Positions 15,488 through 25,570 of a stretch of DNA of 64,000 bases are shown here, piece by piece (the first letter of the stretch is position 1; each line of letters begins with the position of its first letter). The translations under genes were made by a program, and so were the position numbers. Source of the DNA: Lentisphaerota bacterium (GTDB lineage Bacteria > Verrucomicrobiota > Lentisphaeria > Oligosphaerales > JABHEG01); NCBI GenBank assembly GCA_018676675.1, contig JABHEG010000320.1, forward strand, positions 1 through 64,000, read 5' to 3'. The notes beneath the pieces were generated by a model, which made no database searches, was not told where the DNA came from, and worked only from the letters and a program-made list of their open reading frames with translations.

Positions 15488-18400
15488 ATGAACGACATCG
15501 CCCCCCTCCTTCTCACGATCAGGAAACGCACCACCATGCTCACCACCAGTGTGGCCCTCGTCTGCGGCCTCGCAGCCGCAGCCCCAACGCCAGACATATT
15601 GGTCATCAACCAAGGTATCGGCGGGAACTCCACACGCGACGCCTTGCGTCGCTTCGAACGGGATGTCGCCGAGGTCAGACCTGACCACCTGATCCTGTAT
15701 TTCTCTATGAACGACGCACTCAACTCCGGGAAGCTCGTCCCTCTGGAAGAGTTCCGAACCAACATGCAGACGCTCATCGACAGGTCACGAACCCTCGGGG
15801 TCAAGACGATCGTGCTGACAACCCCCAATCCCATCGTTGGCTATCTGGTCAAGCAACGCCACCCGAACCACCCGGAAGATAATTTTGATGCCTGGTTGGG
15901 CCAGTTCGACAATGCAATTCGCGAGATCGCCCGAGCCAACTCACTCCCCCTGGCCGACCTACGTAAACGCGTGAACGAACACTGTTCCGACGCGGATGCA
16001 GCAGCAAGCCTCGTCCGCAACATGAGCAACAGCAAGCTGAAAGACGGGGTCCACCTCACGGCTGACGGTTACCGCACCATGGGCGAACTCATGGCAGAAA
16101 CCCTCAGCGATCGGGTCAAACCGGGAGAGAGCGTACTGTGCTTCGGGGACAGCATCACCTATGGGGCTGGTATGGCCGGTGCAGGCACGGTGTACGGGGA
16201 CACCTATCCTGCCTGGCTCTCTCTCCTCCTCAACCGCGGGAATGGCGGGGCAGACCGTGAGAGGCCCCCAGCCCCACCAAACCATGGCCCGGACAACATC
16301 CCCGGGAACGGTAGCTTCGAACGCTCAGCCGACCGCGTCCATCCAGACAATTGGCGAGTCTACAACCGACCCGGTGTGCAGGAAGGGACGCTCACCTGGG
16401 CAGAAGCCGCCGACGCCCCGGAGGGCACACACATCGTGACCGTCAAGAACGTTGATGAAACCAAACCGGCCTACCTGCTTGGAGTGGATCTGATCCGCCT
16501 GAAGCGTGCCGTCCCGGTAGTTTTGACCTACCAGACGAAAGGACCAGGCAGACTCAGAGCCGTACTCGCCTTCTATGACAAACGACGTAGACAGATCGGC
16601 GCCTTCCCAAATGTGAAGGACAATCCCTGGAAAGATGCCGGCAGAACATGGACAGCCCACCAATTGGAGGCGCCTCCGCCTCAAGGGACAGCTTGGACCA
16701 GGACACTCTTCCGCGTAACCGGCGAGATCTCTCTGGATGGCGTGCATCTATCCATCCCCAGATCCTCCAAATCTCCTGGGGGGGCGGCGGTGCCCGAATC
16801 GCGTCCTCGGACCATCGACACGCGCCTGAGCAACGGCCTGATCGCGGTGGGCTTTGCCCCGCCGGAGAAGGGTGGAGCAATCGTTACCCTGCGTAACCGC
16901 TACGGTTGGGAATTCGTCAACCGCCCGGCCCCCACCGGCCTGTGGAAGGTCCAGTTGCGCAAGATCCCCATCGCGACCGCCGACCCCACCGAAACGACCC
17001 GTCTGTGCCTCGATCCGGAGCAGGACGACAGCGGCGCCTCGCGCGATGACTCGGCCGGTCAAGGGGACGTCCTCGAGCTCACAGCCACCGGAGTAACAGC
17101 AACCTGCGCCACGAAGCACGACGGCGACACCTTCACCCTGTCCTGGTCAGGCATCGATATCGAGGACGAACCCGGAGTGCTGGATGTCGCCGTAACTGTC
17201 ACGCTCGCGAAGGGCAATCCGTTCGCCCGCTTCCGAACCACGATCGCGAACCGCAGTTCCCGTTACACCGCGTTCTACGTAACAGCTCCTTTCGTTCAGG
17301 GCGTGGCCCCACCGAATGGAGATCTGGCTAATGACTACCTGGCAACCCCGTGCTTCACCGGCCGCCTTGTTCAGAACCCGATCGGGAACGGCATTCTCGG
17401 GAAAGAACGACGCTTTCAACCGAACCGCTCGGGTCACAGCATGCAGTTCGATGCCTACTACAATGACACCCATGGCCTCTATCTGGGCTGCTTCGACGGA
17501 CAGCAAAACCTGAAGCGCTACGTCCTGGAAGCAACCCCTGACGCCGGTCTGTCCTGGGGAATCGTCCACGTGCCGAACAACATGAAAGTCGTACCACAAA
17601 ACTGGACCGTTCCCTATGACAAGGTGATCCGCACATTCCGGGGTGATTGGTATGACGCGGCACGAATCTACCGGGAATGGGCGTTACAGCAAACATGGAC
17701 CGCTGAAGGCCCGATCCATGAGCGGAAGAGTACACCGAACTGGTTCAAAGAGGTCGACGAATGGATGATGCGGAACTTCACGCACGAGCCCAAAGGCCTC
17801 GAGTATGATCCAATCGTCAAGGATGTGCTGGCGGGGTGCAGCGTCGGGCACTACGCGGGGGACTTCGGGAAGGAAGGACACCAACTCATCGACAGCCCGG
17901 ACCGTTTCCCGCTGAAGCCGGGAGACCATGAGTTCATCCAGGCATCCAGGACTAACTCACGCCCGATCATGGCCTACATCCAAGGCATCTGCTGGGACCG
18001 CGAATCTCCCAGCTACGTGAGGGAGAACGGCAATGAACACACCGTGAGAAACTTCTATGGGAAGCGGGTCGTGTGGGACTTCTCGGCCAGGAAGAACATC
18101 GGCCGGATCTGCGCCATAGCCCACCCAGGCAGCGTATGGGGGGAGTGCCTGGGGAAGACCGTGGAACAGATGGCTGCAGCAGGAATGCGGGCGGCCTACC
18201 TCGACTCCAACAACCATGCCGGAACCTATATGAACTTCAACCCGAACTACGGCTCGGACGTTGGGGGAGGAAGAGGATACATCCAGTCCAACCGGGCCAT
18301 GGTGCGCGCGATGAAAACACGCGCCCGGAAAGTCGATCCCGGATTCTGCTTTTCGGCAGAGAGCTTCTGGGAAGGGAACATGGCCGAGCTCGATGCGTAC

Positions 18401-19048
18401 CTTGTCTGCAACACGACCTACCAATTCCTCCAGGGCGACCAGGTGACCGCGATCCCCCTCGCCCACGCTGTCTACCACGACCGCACGATCATGTACTGCT
18501 CATGGGTCGGGCGACACGATCTCCAGGAAGACAACGCCAACGGTTACGTTGCGAAGTTCGCCCAAACGCTTGTCTGGGGAGTCAAACCCGGCTGGAACCA
18601 ACCCACCTTTTTCACGCGGTTCCGCAACAAGGAAATCGCGATCGAGTTCAGCCGCAAACGCTACGCCATGTACCGTGCCGCCAAGCCCTACCTTCTCTAC
18701 GGCGACATGCTGCGCCCCCCTGCCTATACCACATCCCCACACACCATGGACTTGCGCTGGTATCGGGCTTGGCGGGAACACTACTACGATATCACGCTCC
18801 CCACTGTCCTCCGTTCGCTCTGGCGTGCCCCCGATGGGTCGGTAGGCCTCGTGCTCTACAATATCAGTGCCGAGGACCAGACGGCCGACGTCACCATCCC
18901 AAACAGCAGCATTCCCGCAGGCAAGCCAGCCAGAATGACCTACCCCGACGAGACACCAGACGCTTTGTCGGTTGAGGTGGGTCCGAAGTCGATACGCGTG
19001 AAGGCTCCCCTTCCCCCCCGGTCACCGGCTCTCATCACCTGGCGCTGA
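15488..19048 (+). CDS. Permuted SGNH hydrolase-carbohydrate binding-TIM-barrel multidomain enzyme
   Basis: The 1186-residue secreted protein has a signal segment ending near residue 32. Residues 36-265 hold all SGNH hydrolase blocks in an unusual order: the oxyanion Gly region GIGGNST (43-49), Asn75 (SMNDA) and Asp186-x-x-His189 (DGVHLTADGY) come first. The nucleophile block with Ser222 (CFGDSITYGAG) comes last. A jelly-roll-like segment (about 270-420, NGSFE start) follows. Residues from about 430 resemble DUF6259-like glycoside hydrolases, with a central barrel region including YLDSNNHAG and CFSAESFWEGN. It probably removes esters and hydrolyses a polysaccharide outside the cytoplasm. ATG 15536 is an alternative start with an AGGAAA site. 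Confidence 0.8.
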   Translation: MNDIAPLLLTIRKRTTMLTTSVALVCGLAAAAPTPDILVINQGIGGNSTRDALRRFERDVAEVRPDHLILYFSMNDALNSGKLVPLEEFRTNMQTLIDRSRTLGVKTIVLTTPNPIVGYLVKQRHPNHPEDNFDAWLGQFDNAIREIARANSLPLADLRKRVNEHCSDADAAASLVRNMSNSKLKDGVHLTADGYRTMGELMAETLSDRVKPGESVLCFGDSITYGAGMAGAGTVYGDTYPAWLSLLLNRGNGGADRERPPAPPNHGPDNIPGNGSFERSADRVHPDNWRVYNRPGVQEGTLTWAEAADAPEGTHIVTVKNVDETKPAYLLGVDLIRLKRAVPVVLTYQTKGPGRLRAVLAFYDKRRRQIGAFPNVKDNPWKDAGRTWTAHQLEAPPPQGTAWTRTLFRVTGEISLDGVHLSIPRSSKSPGGAAVPESRPRTIDTRLSNGLIAVGFAPPEKGGAIVTLRNRYGWEFVNRPAPTGLWKVQLRKIPIATADPTETTRLCLDPEQDDSGASRDDSAGQGDVLELTATGVTATCATKHDGDTFTLSWSGIDIEDEPGVLDVAVTVTLAKGNPFARFRTTIANRSSRYTAFYVTAPFVQGVAPPNGDLANDYLATPCFTGRLVQNPIGNGILGKERRFQPNRSGHSMQFDAYYNDTHGLYLGCFDGQQNLKRYVLEATPDAGLSWGIVHVPNNMKVVPQNWTVPYDKVIRTFRGDWYDAARIYREWALQQTWTAEGPIHERKSTPNWFKEVDEWMMRNFTHEPKGLEYDPIVKDVLAGCSVGHYAGDFGKEGHQLIDSPDRFPLKPGDHEFIQASRTNSRPIMAYIQGICWDRESPSYVRENGNEHTVRNFYGKRVVWDFSARKNIGRICAIAHPGSVWGECLGKTVEQMAAAGMRAAYLDSNNHAGTYMNFNPNYGSDVGGGRGYIQSNRAMVRAMKTRARKVDPGFCFSAESFWEGNMAELDAYLVCNTTYQFLQGDQVTAIPLAHAVYHDRTIMYCSWVGRHDLQEDNANGYVAKFAQTLVWGVKPGWNQPTFFTRFRNKEIAIEFSRKRYAMYRAAKPYLLYGDMLRPPAYTTSPHTMDLRWYRAWREHYYDITLPTVLRSLWRAPDGSVGLVLYNISAEDQTADVTIPNSSIPAGKPARMTYPDETPDALSVEVGPKSIRVKAPLPPRSPALITWR

Positions 19049-19091
19049 AGATCTGTTTGTGAAGCGCGCTCGCGTGTAACTTCACTGATCT
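19049..19091 (+). terminator. Long hairpin right after the multidomain hydrolase
   Basis: Directly after the TGA, AGATC and GTGAAG (19049-19064) pair with CTTCAC and GATCT (19080-19091), with small bulges and a CGCG-rich loop. It probably ends or protects the mRNA; there is no U-tract. Confidence 0.4.
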
Positions 19092-19349
19092 GGGCACAAA
19101 ACTGTTGGCCACGCCCCCCGTTGGAGTTGCCGCTTCTCCGTAGGCGGCCAGGCCGGTTGTGTCCCGTGACCGCGTCAGGACGCGGAACGCGACCGCACGC
19201 GGGAAAACCGGCTCCTCCACACGATTGAGGGCAGTTACACGCTCTGACATGATGGCCGGACCATATCATATCGGCCGAGGCCTGGGCTCGTATGTGGCTT
19301 CAGGCTGCTCATCAGAGCCGCGAGGCACATCTTGGCAGGACAACTCCCC
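19092..19349. other. Convergent intergenic region
   Basis: This space lies between the converging hydrolase and recX ends. The only structure noted is the inverted repeat CCGCGTC-AG-GACGCGG at 19170-19185. No gene is supported. Confidence 0.45.
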
Positions 19350-19904
19350 TCACTCCTCCTCAAGGGTCTCCAAGACCGCACGACAGATGTCGCTTGAGAA
19401 TCCGCGTGTAGCCAGGAATCGGTAGACCTTCCCCTTGGCTTTGAATGCGTCTCCCCTGCCCTTGACTAGACGCCATTTGGACTGAGCTGCAACCACCGCA
19501 CGCGCCAGCTCGGACTCTCCATCATCCTCGTCCCAGGTCTCTGCCAGGGCCTCTTCAATGGTATCCGCCGCGACCCCCCGCTTCCGTAACTCCATGAACA
19601 CTCGCCGACGCCCAACCGGCCGGCCGCCGTTTGCGCGATACTCGCAGTAAGCCCGGGCGAAAGCCAAGTCATTGAGCAGACCGGCGGACCCCAAGTCCGC
19701 AACCACCCGATCCCGGACTCCTCGGCTGTACTTCCGGGCGGCAAGCTTCCGCTGCAGTTCCGCCACGCTGTGCTCGCGTAACCCCAGCAGCCGCAGAGCC
19801 GACCCACGGCATGACTCCACGGCCTCCTGGAAGCTCGTGGTCTCAAATTCCGAGCCGGCGTCGGCGTTACTCGGTCGGTACTCCGTCGGTTTCAGCCTGC
19901 TCAT
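19350..19904 (-). CDS. recX: Regulatory protein RecX
   Basis: This 184-residue protein shows the RecX pattern of three-helix repeats: ALRLLGLREHSVAELQRKL, the LGSAGLLNDLAFARAYCEYR block, and RRVFMELRKRGVAADTIEEAL. The last repeat includes RFLATRGFSSDICRAVL. RecX binds RecA and modulates its filaments during recombination and the SOS response. It is unusual to find it directly after gyrA; recA is not in the window. ATG 19904 lies inside the end of gyrA (38-nt overlap), so translation is probably coupled to gyrase. Confidence 0.88.
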   Translation of the reverse strand: MSRLKPTEYRPSNADAGSEFETTSFQEAVESCRGSALRLLGLREHSVAELQRKLAARKYSRGVRDRVVADLGSAGLLNDLAFARAYCEYRANGGRPVGRRRVFMELRKRGVAADTIEEALAETWDEDDGESELARAVVAAQSKWRLVKGRGDAFKAKGKVYRFLATRGFSSDICRAVLETLEEE

Positions 19905-22542
19905 CGTCCGCCCCCGCCTCACTTTCGGCCTCGGGTGCCTGAGCATCGTCGCCGGATTCTTCCTCGCCAGCGCCCTCAGCTACCTCGTTCGGCGGCGCAT
20001 CCTCTGCGCCTTCCACAGTCTCCCCGGCTTCGCCATCCTCGGGAGGCATCTCATCCTCATCAAGCCTGGCAACCTTGGAAACACTGCTAATCTCGTCGTC
20101 GTCACGCAGCCGCATGACCCGCACGCCTTGGGAGTTTCTGCCAATGGCACGGATTGTCTCGGTCGAGATCCTGACCATCTGTCCTTTGACAGACGTCATG
20201 ATGACCTCTTCCTCCTCCTCAAGCTGCAAGGCTGCCACCACTGAATCGCTTTCCTTCAACCGAATACTGATCACGCCCTTGCCCGCACGTTTGGTGAGAC
20301 GGTAGCCGCCAATCAGGTCCTTGTCCTTTTCGGCATTGCCATAGCCAAGATGGGTCCTCTTTCCCATCCCACGCTTGGTGATCACCAGGAGGTCAGCCTC
20401 AGGATCTGCAATGGTCATTGACACAATCGCGGTGGCGATCTTCCCGCTCTTTCTGTCCCGGAGTTCCATACCACGAACGCCGCGGGTCACACGGCCCTGC
20501 TCGCGAGCGTCTGCCTCGCGGAACCGACAGGCCCGGCCATCCTCGGACGAGAGCAGCACTTCCTGCTCGCCGTCGGTCAGCTTGGCGGTAATCAAATCGT
20601 CACCTTCATCAAGGACAATCGCGCGAATCCCCTTCCGGCGCAGATTCTTGAAAACCCGCAACGCCGACTTCTTCACCACGCCATTGCGGGTGGCCATGAT
20701 GATGTACCTGTCCGGGACATCCACTTCATCCACCGAAATGATCTCTTGCACACGCTCGCCATCGTCCATCTCAATCAGGTTGATCAATGCACGACCACGC
20801 CCAACGCGCCCGCCTTCGGGAATCTCATAGACCTTGAGCCAATGCATTCTGCCTTGGTTGGTGAAGAACATGAGGTAATCGTGGGTCTTGGCCGTGAGCA
20901 GGTGCTCAACGAAATCTCCATCGTCCTTGGTCTGCATGCCCATGACACCCACGCCACCTCGGTGCTGCGTACGGTACGTGTCCTCCGGCACACGCTTGAT
21001 GTAACCGGACGCGGACATGGTGATCACCCAGACCGACTGAGCGATCAGGTCCTCGATATTCAGTTCCCGTTCGTCTGCCTCAATTGCCGTCCGGCGCGGC
21101 TCCGCATACTTGGTCCTGACCTCGAGCAGCTCATCCTTGACCACGCCCATGCGCAACTCACGACTGGCGAGCAAGCTCTTGAAGTAAGCAATCCGTTCCA
21201 TCAATTCGTCGTACTCAGACTGCAGCTCCTCGATGGCCAGACCAGTCAGCTGGTGGAGGCGCATTTCGAGGATCGCCGCCGTCTGCTTCTCGCTCAACCC
21301 GAACCGCTCCATCAGTGCCGCAGCTGCATCGGGACGTGTGCGGGATGCCCGGATGATTCGCACCACCTCGTCCACGTTCTCAACCGCGATGAGCAACCCG
21401 GACAAAATATGGGCACGCGCTTCAGCCTTACGCAGCTCAAACTGAGTCCGCCGAGTCACGACCTCCAATCGGTGATCGATGTAGGCCTGCAGGAGCTGGC
21501 GCAGATTCATCGTCCGCGGCCGATTGCGGTCCACAACCAGGAACTGTGCCCCGAAACTCGTGGCCAGTGAGGTGTGTGAGTACAACTGGTTCAGGACGAC
21601 ACTTGCCATCGCAGCACGTTTGATGTCAACGACGATCCGGATGCCTGCCCGACTGCTTGACTCGTCATTCAGCCCGCTAATACCGGTAATCTTCTTGTCG
21701 TTGACCAAATCCGCGATCTTCGAAACCAAGCGCTCCTTGTTGAGCGCGTAGGGAATCTCAGTGATGATGATCCGTTCGCGCCCGTCCTTCTCGATGATCT
21801 CCGCCTTGCCGCGCGCACGGATAATCCCGTGTCCCGTCTCGTAGAGCTCAATGATCGGGCGCACTCCCGTGATGATGCCGCCAGTCGGGAAATCCGGGCC
21901 GGGCATCACCTGCATCAGCTCCGCCACCGATGCGGTGGGCGTGTCGATCATCATCACGGTCGCATCGATGACTTCGCCCAGATTGTGGGGAGGAATGTTG
22001 GTCGCCATGCCGACACCGATACCCGTGGTGCCGTTCACCAGCAGGTTCGGGAAACGCGCAGGCAGTACGACCGGCTCCTGCATTGATTCGTCGAAGGTCG
22101 GCTGCATGTCGACCGTCTCGCGCTCCAAGTCCGTCAGCAGCTCCTCAGCGAGGCGCTCCAAACGACACTCGGTGTATCGGTAGGCCGCCGCCGAGTCACC
22201 GTCGATGCTACCGAAGTTCCCCTGCCCATCGATGAGGGGACACCGCATCGAGAAATCCTGCGCCATACGCACCAAGGTGTCGTAGACAGCCTGATCACCG
22301 TGCGGATGGTAGTTACCGATCACCTCACCAACGACTTTGGCGCACTTGGTGTAGGCATGCCCCTTGGTCAGACCAAGCTGCCGCATCGCGTAAAGGATGC
22401 GACGGTTGCCCGGCTTCAAGCCATCCCGCACATCCGGTATGGCACGACCAACATTCACACTCAGCGAATACTGCAGGTATGCGCTGTGCATGATCTCTTC
22501 GATATTGGCCGGTAAATCGTTTTTCGCTATCTCATCAGTCAT
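19867..22542 (-). CDS. gyrA: DNA gyrase subunit A
   Basis: The 891-residue subunit carries the catalytic Tyr123 in AAYRYTE and typical DNA-gate motifs. The drug-contact region reads HPHGDQAVYD: Gln84 stands where E. coli has Ser83, while Asp88 is kept. The C-terminal wrapping domain follows, but the usual GyrA box QRRGGKG is degenerate (QHRGGVG). A roughly 60-residue acidic Glu/Ala/Asp tail ends the protein. It lies 72 nt after gyrB with recX overlapping its end, so gyrB-gyrA-recX looks like one operon. ATG 22542 is chosen by homology; ATG 22581 is possible. Confidence 0.96.
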   Translation of the reverse strand: MTDEIAKNDLPANIEEIMHSAYLQYSLSVNVGRAIPDVRDGLKPGNRRILYAMRQLGLTKGHAYTKCAKVVGEVIGNYHPHGDQAVYDTLVRMAQDFSMRCPLIDGQGNFGSIDGDSAAAYRYTECRLERLAEELLTDLERETVDMQPTFDESMQEPVVLPARFPNLLVNGTTGIGVGMATNIPPHNLGEVIDATVMMIDTPTASVAELMQVMPGPDFPTGGIITGVRPIIELYETGHGIIRARGKAEIIEKDGRERIIITEIPYALNKERLVSKIADLVNDKKITGISGLNDESSSRAGIRIVVDIKRAAMASVVLNQLYSHTSLATSFGAQFLVVDRNRPRTMNLRQLLQAYIDHRLEVVTRRTQFELRKAEARAHILSGLLIAVENVDEVVRIIRASRTRPDAAAALMERFGLSEKQTAAILEMRLHQLTGLAIEELQSEYDELMERIAYFKSLLASRELRMGVVKDELLEVRTKYAEPRRTAIEADERELNIEDLIAQSVWVITMSASGYIKRVPEDTYRTQHRGGVGVMGMQTKDDGDFVEHLLTAKTHDYLMFFTNQGRMHWLKVYEIPEGGRVGRGRALINLIEMDDGERVQEIISVDEVDVPDRYIIMATRNGVVKKSALRVFKNLRRKGIRAIVLDEGDDLITAKLTDGEQEVLLSSEDGRACRFREADAREQGRVTRGVRGMELRDRKSGKIATAIVSMTIADPEADLLVITKRGMGKRTHLGYGNAEKDKDLIGGYRLTKRAGKGVISIRLKESDSVVAALQLEEEEEVIMTSVKGQMVRISTETIRAIGRNSQGVRVMRLRDDDEISSVSKVARLDEDEMPPEDGEAGETVEGAEDAPPNEVAEGAGEEESGDDAQAPEAESEAGADDEQAETDGVPTE

Positions 22543-22614
22543 ATTCGGTAGATTTCCCGTTCCTTCAGCGTAGCCGCTCATCAATTACGCAGGAAGCGTC
22601 CGCTCGACCTCTGA

Positions 22615-25254
22615 CTAGATGTCGAGGTCCTTAACCGACGACGCGTACTTCTCGATGTAATCGCGCCGGGGGGCGACTTCATCGCCCATGAGGAGAGTGA
22701 ACATGCGCTCAGCCTCGAAAGCATCCTCCATAGTGACCCGCAGCATCTTGCGAACCTGCGGGTCCATGGTCGTTTCCCAGAGCTGATCAGGGTTCATCTC
22801 ACCGAGACCTTTGTAGCGCTGAATATGGAGGCCCTGGCGGCCGACTTTACGGACCTCGTCATACATCTCCATCAGCGAGTTGACCGCTTGCTTGTCATCA
22901 CCATGGCAAATCTGCAGAATCGGCTCCTCACCCTCGTAAAACTGGCTCAGTCCCAACCCCAGCTCTGCGAAGCGACCGCTGACGTCGCGGAAAGCAGAGG
23001 CCTCGTAGATCGGGATCACATCGATGGCTGGGTTCATGCCCAATGCGGCTTCCTCGGATGCCTCTTCTTCAGCCTCTGTGCCGTCCTCGGCAGCCCCATC
23101 GTCCACTCCCTCGGCCACGACCTGCTCAACCCCGCCATCAGTCACGGGCACGCCTTCTTCCGCCGCCTCAGCGCCACCTTCCACCTGCTCGGCGACCTCG
23201 TCTGCCGCGTCACCGGCATCCTCCACCAACTCCGAGATCTCGTTCCCTCCCAGCCGAACCTCTGTCTCAGCGATGACCTCTGCTTCCTCATCGTCCGTAA
23301 ACACGAATCGCTCACTGGTCGTCCCGTCATTCTCACGAACCGAGATCAACGCGACGGGGAACGCCCCCGTCTCGGGGTCCTGCTGTGCGACATACCTCTC
23401 TGGGGTAATGCCATGCCGCGCCAGCCCACCCGACAGACGCAGCGCCTCTCGGACACCTTCGATAAGCGTGGCGACCTCGGAAGCCGAGATCTGTTCCTCC
23501 TCCAGGCGCCAGATCTCGATATCTTCAAGGGCCAGCTCCAGAAGCAGTGAATCCAGCTGATCCTCACTGTCAACGTACTGCTCTCGACGACGACGACGGA
23601 CCTTGAAAAGCGGCGGCTTGGCGATGTACACATAGCCTGCCTCGATCAACGGCTTCATCTGACGGAAGAAGAAGGTCAGCAGCAACGTCAAAATGTGGGA
23701 CCCGTCCACGTCAGCATCTGTCATGATCACGATGCGATGGTAGCGCGCCTTGGTAAGGTCGAACTCGTCCGACCCGATGCCGCACCCAATCGCGGTGATC
23801 AATGCCCGGATCTCATTGTTGTTGAGAAGCTTGTCCAGCCGAGCCTTTTCCACGTTGAGCAGTTTCCCCCGGATCGGCAGGATCGCCTGGAACTGGCTGT
23901 CGCGCCCCTGCTTGGCAGAGCCTCCCGCCGAGTCTCCCTCAACGATGTACACCTCGGACTTCGCGGGATCGCGTTCGGAACAGTCAGCCAACTTGCCCGG
24001 CAATGCCGTTCCATCCAGCGCCGTCTTCCTACGGGTCAATTCACGCGCCTTGCGAGCCGCTTCACGCGCCCGGGAAGCCAGCAATGCCTTCTCGATCACA
24101 TTCTTCGCGTCCTGCGGATGCTCCTCGAAGTAGGTAGACAGCCCGTCGTTCATAATGGACTCGACCAGCCCACGCACTTCGCCATTGCCCAACTTCGTTT
24201 TGGTCTGGCCCTCGAACTGGGGATCCCGCACTTTGACGCTAATGATCGCCGTCAGCCCCTCACGTGCATCGTTCCCCGAGATCGTGCCTTCGTTCTTACC
24301 TGTAGGCAGACTCCGGATGTAGTTGTTGATGGTCCGGGTGAGCGCAGCCTGGAAACCGGAGAGGTGTGTTCCGCCCTCGATGGTGTTGATGTTGTTTGCG
24401 TAACTGAAGATCGTCTCCATGAAATGTTCATGGTACTGCATGGCGACTTCAGCCTCGAACTCATCCCGCTCCGCACGGAAGTAAATGACATCCGAAAGCG
24501 TCTGCTTTCCCTCGTTGAGATGGGTGACAAACTCGCGAATCCCCCCCTGGTAGCAGAAGTGCTCTTCCCGGGTGCCTTCCTCAGGGCGCTCGTCATGTAG
24601 CGTGATGCTGATCCCGGCATTCAGGAACGCGAGTTCGCGCAGCCGTTTCGCAAGTGTGTCCCATTTGTATTCCAGGGTGATCGTGAAAATGTCGGGGTCC
24701 GGCTTGAACGTGATCACGGTGCCCTGTTCGTCCGAAGGGCGCACCACTTTCAGGCCCCCTGCAGTCGCACCACGCTCGAAGCGCATATGGTGCACGTGCC
24801 CCTCGCGCTTCACTTCGACCTCGAGCCATTCGCTCAACGCATTCACGCAGGACACGCCCACACCATGCAGTCCACCTGAGACCTTGTAGGCATCGTGATC
24901 GAATTTGCCGCCGGCGTGAAGAAGGGTCAGTACCACCTCAACCGCCGGCTTGTTCTCCGTCTCATGCATGCCAGTCGGGATACCACGGCCATCATCCGAG
25001 ACGGTGACGCTGTTGTCGACATGGATGCAGACGTCGATGTTCGAGCAGTGCCCCGCCAAGGCCTCATCGATGCTGTTGTCAACGACCTCGTAGACCAGGT
25101 GATGCAGGCCACGCTCCCCCGTGTCCCCAATGTACATACTGGGACGAAGCCGTACGGCCTCCAATCCCTCCAGCACGGTGATCTGGCTTTCGTCGTAACC
25201 GCCGTTCAACGGATCCGGGTTCGGGACGTCGGGTACCGAATTCTCGTCACTCAT
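22615..25254 (-). CDS. gyrB: DNA gyrase subunit B
   Basis: The 879-residue subunit has the GHKL ATPase (LRPSMYIGDTGERGLHHLVY, DDGRGIP, GGLHGVGVSCVNAL), the transducer domain, and the TOPRIM domain with YIVEGDSAGGSAKQGR and DADVDGSHI. The C-terminal RYKGLGEMN block follows. Between TOPRIM and that block is an insertion of about 170 residues. Its second half is a low-complexity acidic Glu/Ala/Val linker, making the protein longer than E. coli GyrB (804). ATG 25254 follows a GGGAG site by about a dozen bases. An AT-rich promoter-like region and a mobile repeat lie upstream. Confidence 0.97.
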   Translation of the reverse strand: MSDENSVPDVPNPDPLNGGYDESQITVLEGLEAVRLRPSMYIGDTGERGLHHLVYEVVDNSIDEALAGHCSNIDVCIHVDNSVTVSDDGRGIPTGMHETENKPAVEVVLTLLHAGGKFDHDAYKVSGGLHGVGVSCVNALSEWLEVEVKREGHVHHMRFERGATAGGLKVVRPSDEQGTVITFKPDPDIFTITLEYKWDTLAKRLRELAFLNAGISITLHDERPEEGTREEHFCYQGGIREFVTHLNEGKQTLSDVIYFRAERDEFEAEVAMQYHEHFMETIFSYANNINTIEGGTHLSGFQAALTRTINNYIRSLPTGKNEGTISGNDAREGLTAIISVKVRDPQFEGQTKTKLGNGEVRGLVESIMNDGLSTYFEEHPQDAKNVIEKALLASRAREAARKARELTRRKTALDGTALPGKLADCSERDPAKSEVYIVEGDSAGGSAKQGRDSQFQAILPIRGKLLNVEKARLDKLLNNNEIRALITAIGCGIGSDEFDLTKARYHRIVIMTDADVDGSHILTLLLTFFFRQMKPLIEAGYVYIAKPPLFKVRRRRREQYVDSEDQLDSLLLELALEDIEIWRLEEEQISASEVATLIEGVREALRLSGGLARHGITPERYVAQQDPETGAFPVALISVRENDGTTSERFVFTDDEEAEVIAETEVRLGGNEISELVEDAGDAADEVAEQVEGGAEAAEEGVPVTDGGVEQVVAEGVDDGAAEDGTEAEEEASEEAALGMNPAIDVIPIYEASAFRDVSGRFAELGLGLSQFYEGEEPILQICHGDDKQAVNSLMEMYDEVRKVGRQGLHIQRYKGLGEMNPDQLWETTMDPQVRKMLRVTMEDAFEAERMFTLLMGDEVAPRRDYIEKYASSVKDLDI

Positions 25255-25375
25255 CTATTCCATTACTCCCTGAAACTGGCCATGCAGACCAAGCCATGGA
25301 AAGGCGCATCAAACGGGTGGCTGTCTACCCGCTTTCATGAAGGACACGGAAGGGGTCCCACCTTTATATATATCA

Positions 25376-25404
25376 TATAGTAGTAGGAGGGGGGGAATTA
25401 TCAA
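25376..25404 (-). promoter_or_regulatory. Possible gyrB promoter in an AT-rich patch
   Basis: On the minus strand TTGATA (25404-25399) is followed after 17 bases by ACTATA within a stretch of alternating A and T (about 25364-25381). It lies about 120 bp upstream of gyrB. The AT patch is striking in this GC-rich window and could melt easily under supercoiling changes. The -10 match is imperfect. Confidence 0.35.
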
Positions 25405-25560
25405 GCAGAAAAGAGGCGGCGTCCCGACATTTTCGTGGGAAAAACAGGCGTTTCCTCGGTATCGCCCGAGTTTCGGGAAGGGGGATGGCAAACTAGCGGC
25501 TTCCTGACAGCCTTTTCCACCCGCGAAGGCGCCGCCTGAGGGACCACGGTAAGGGGGAGG

Positions 25561-25570
25561 AGGCGCTGCC
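25561..25570. repeat. Left target-site duplication of element copy 1
   Basis: AGGCGCTGCC here is repeated exactly at 25708-25717 on the other side of the 137-bp element. One more matching G on each side could extend it to 11 bp. Confidence 0.75.
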
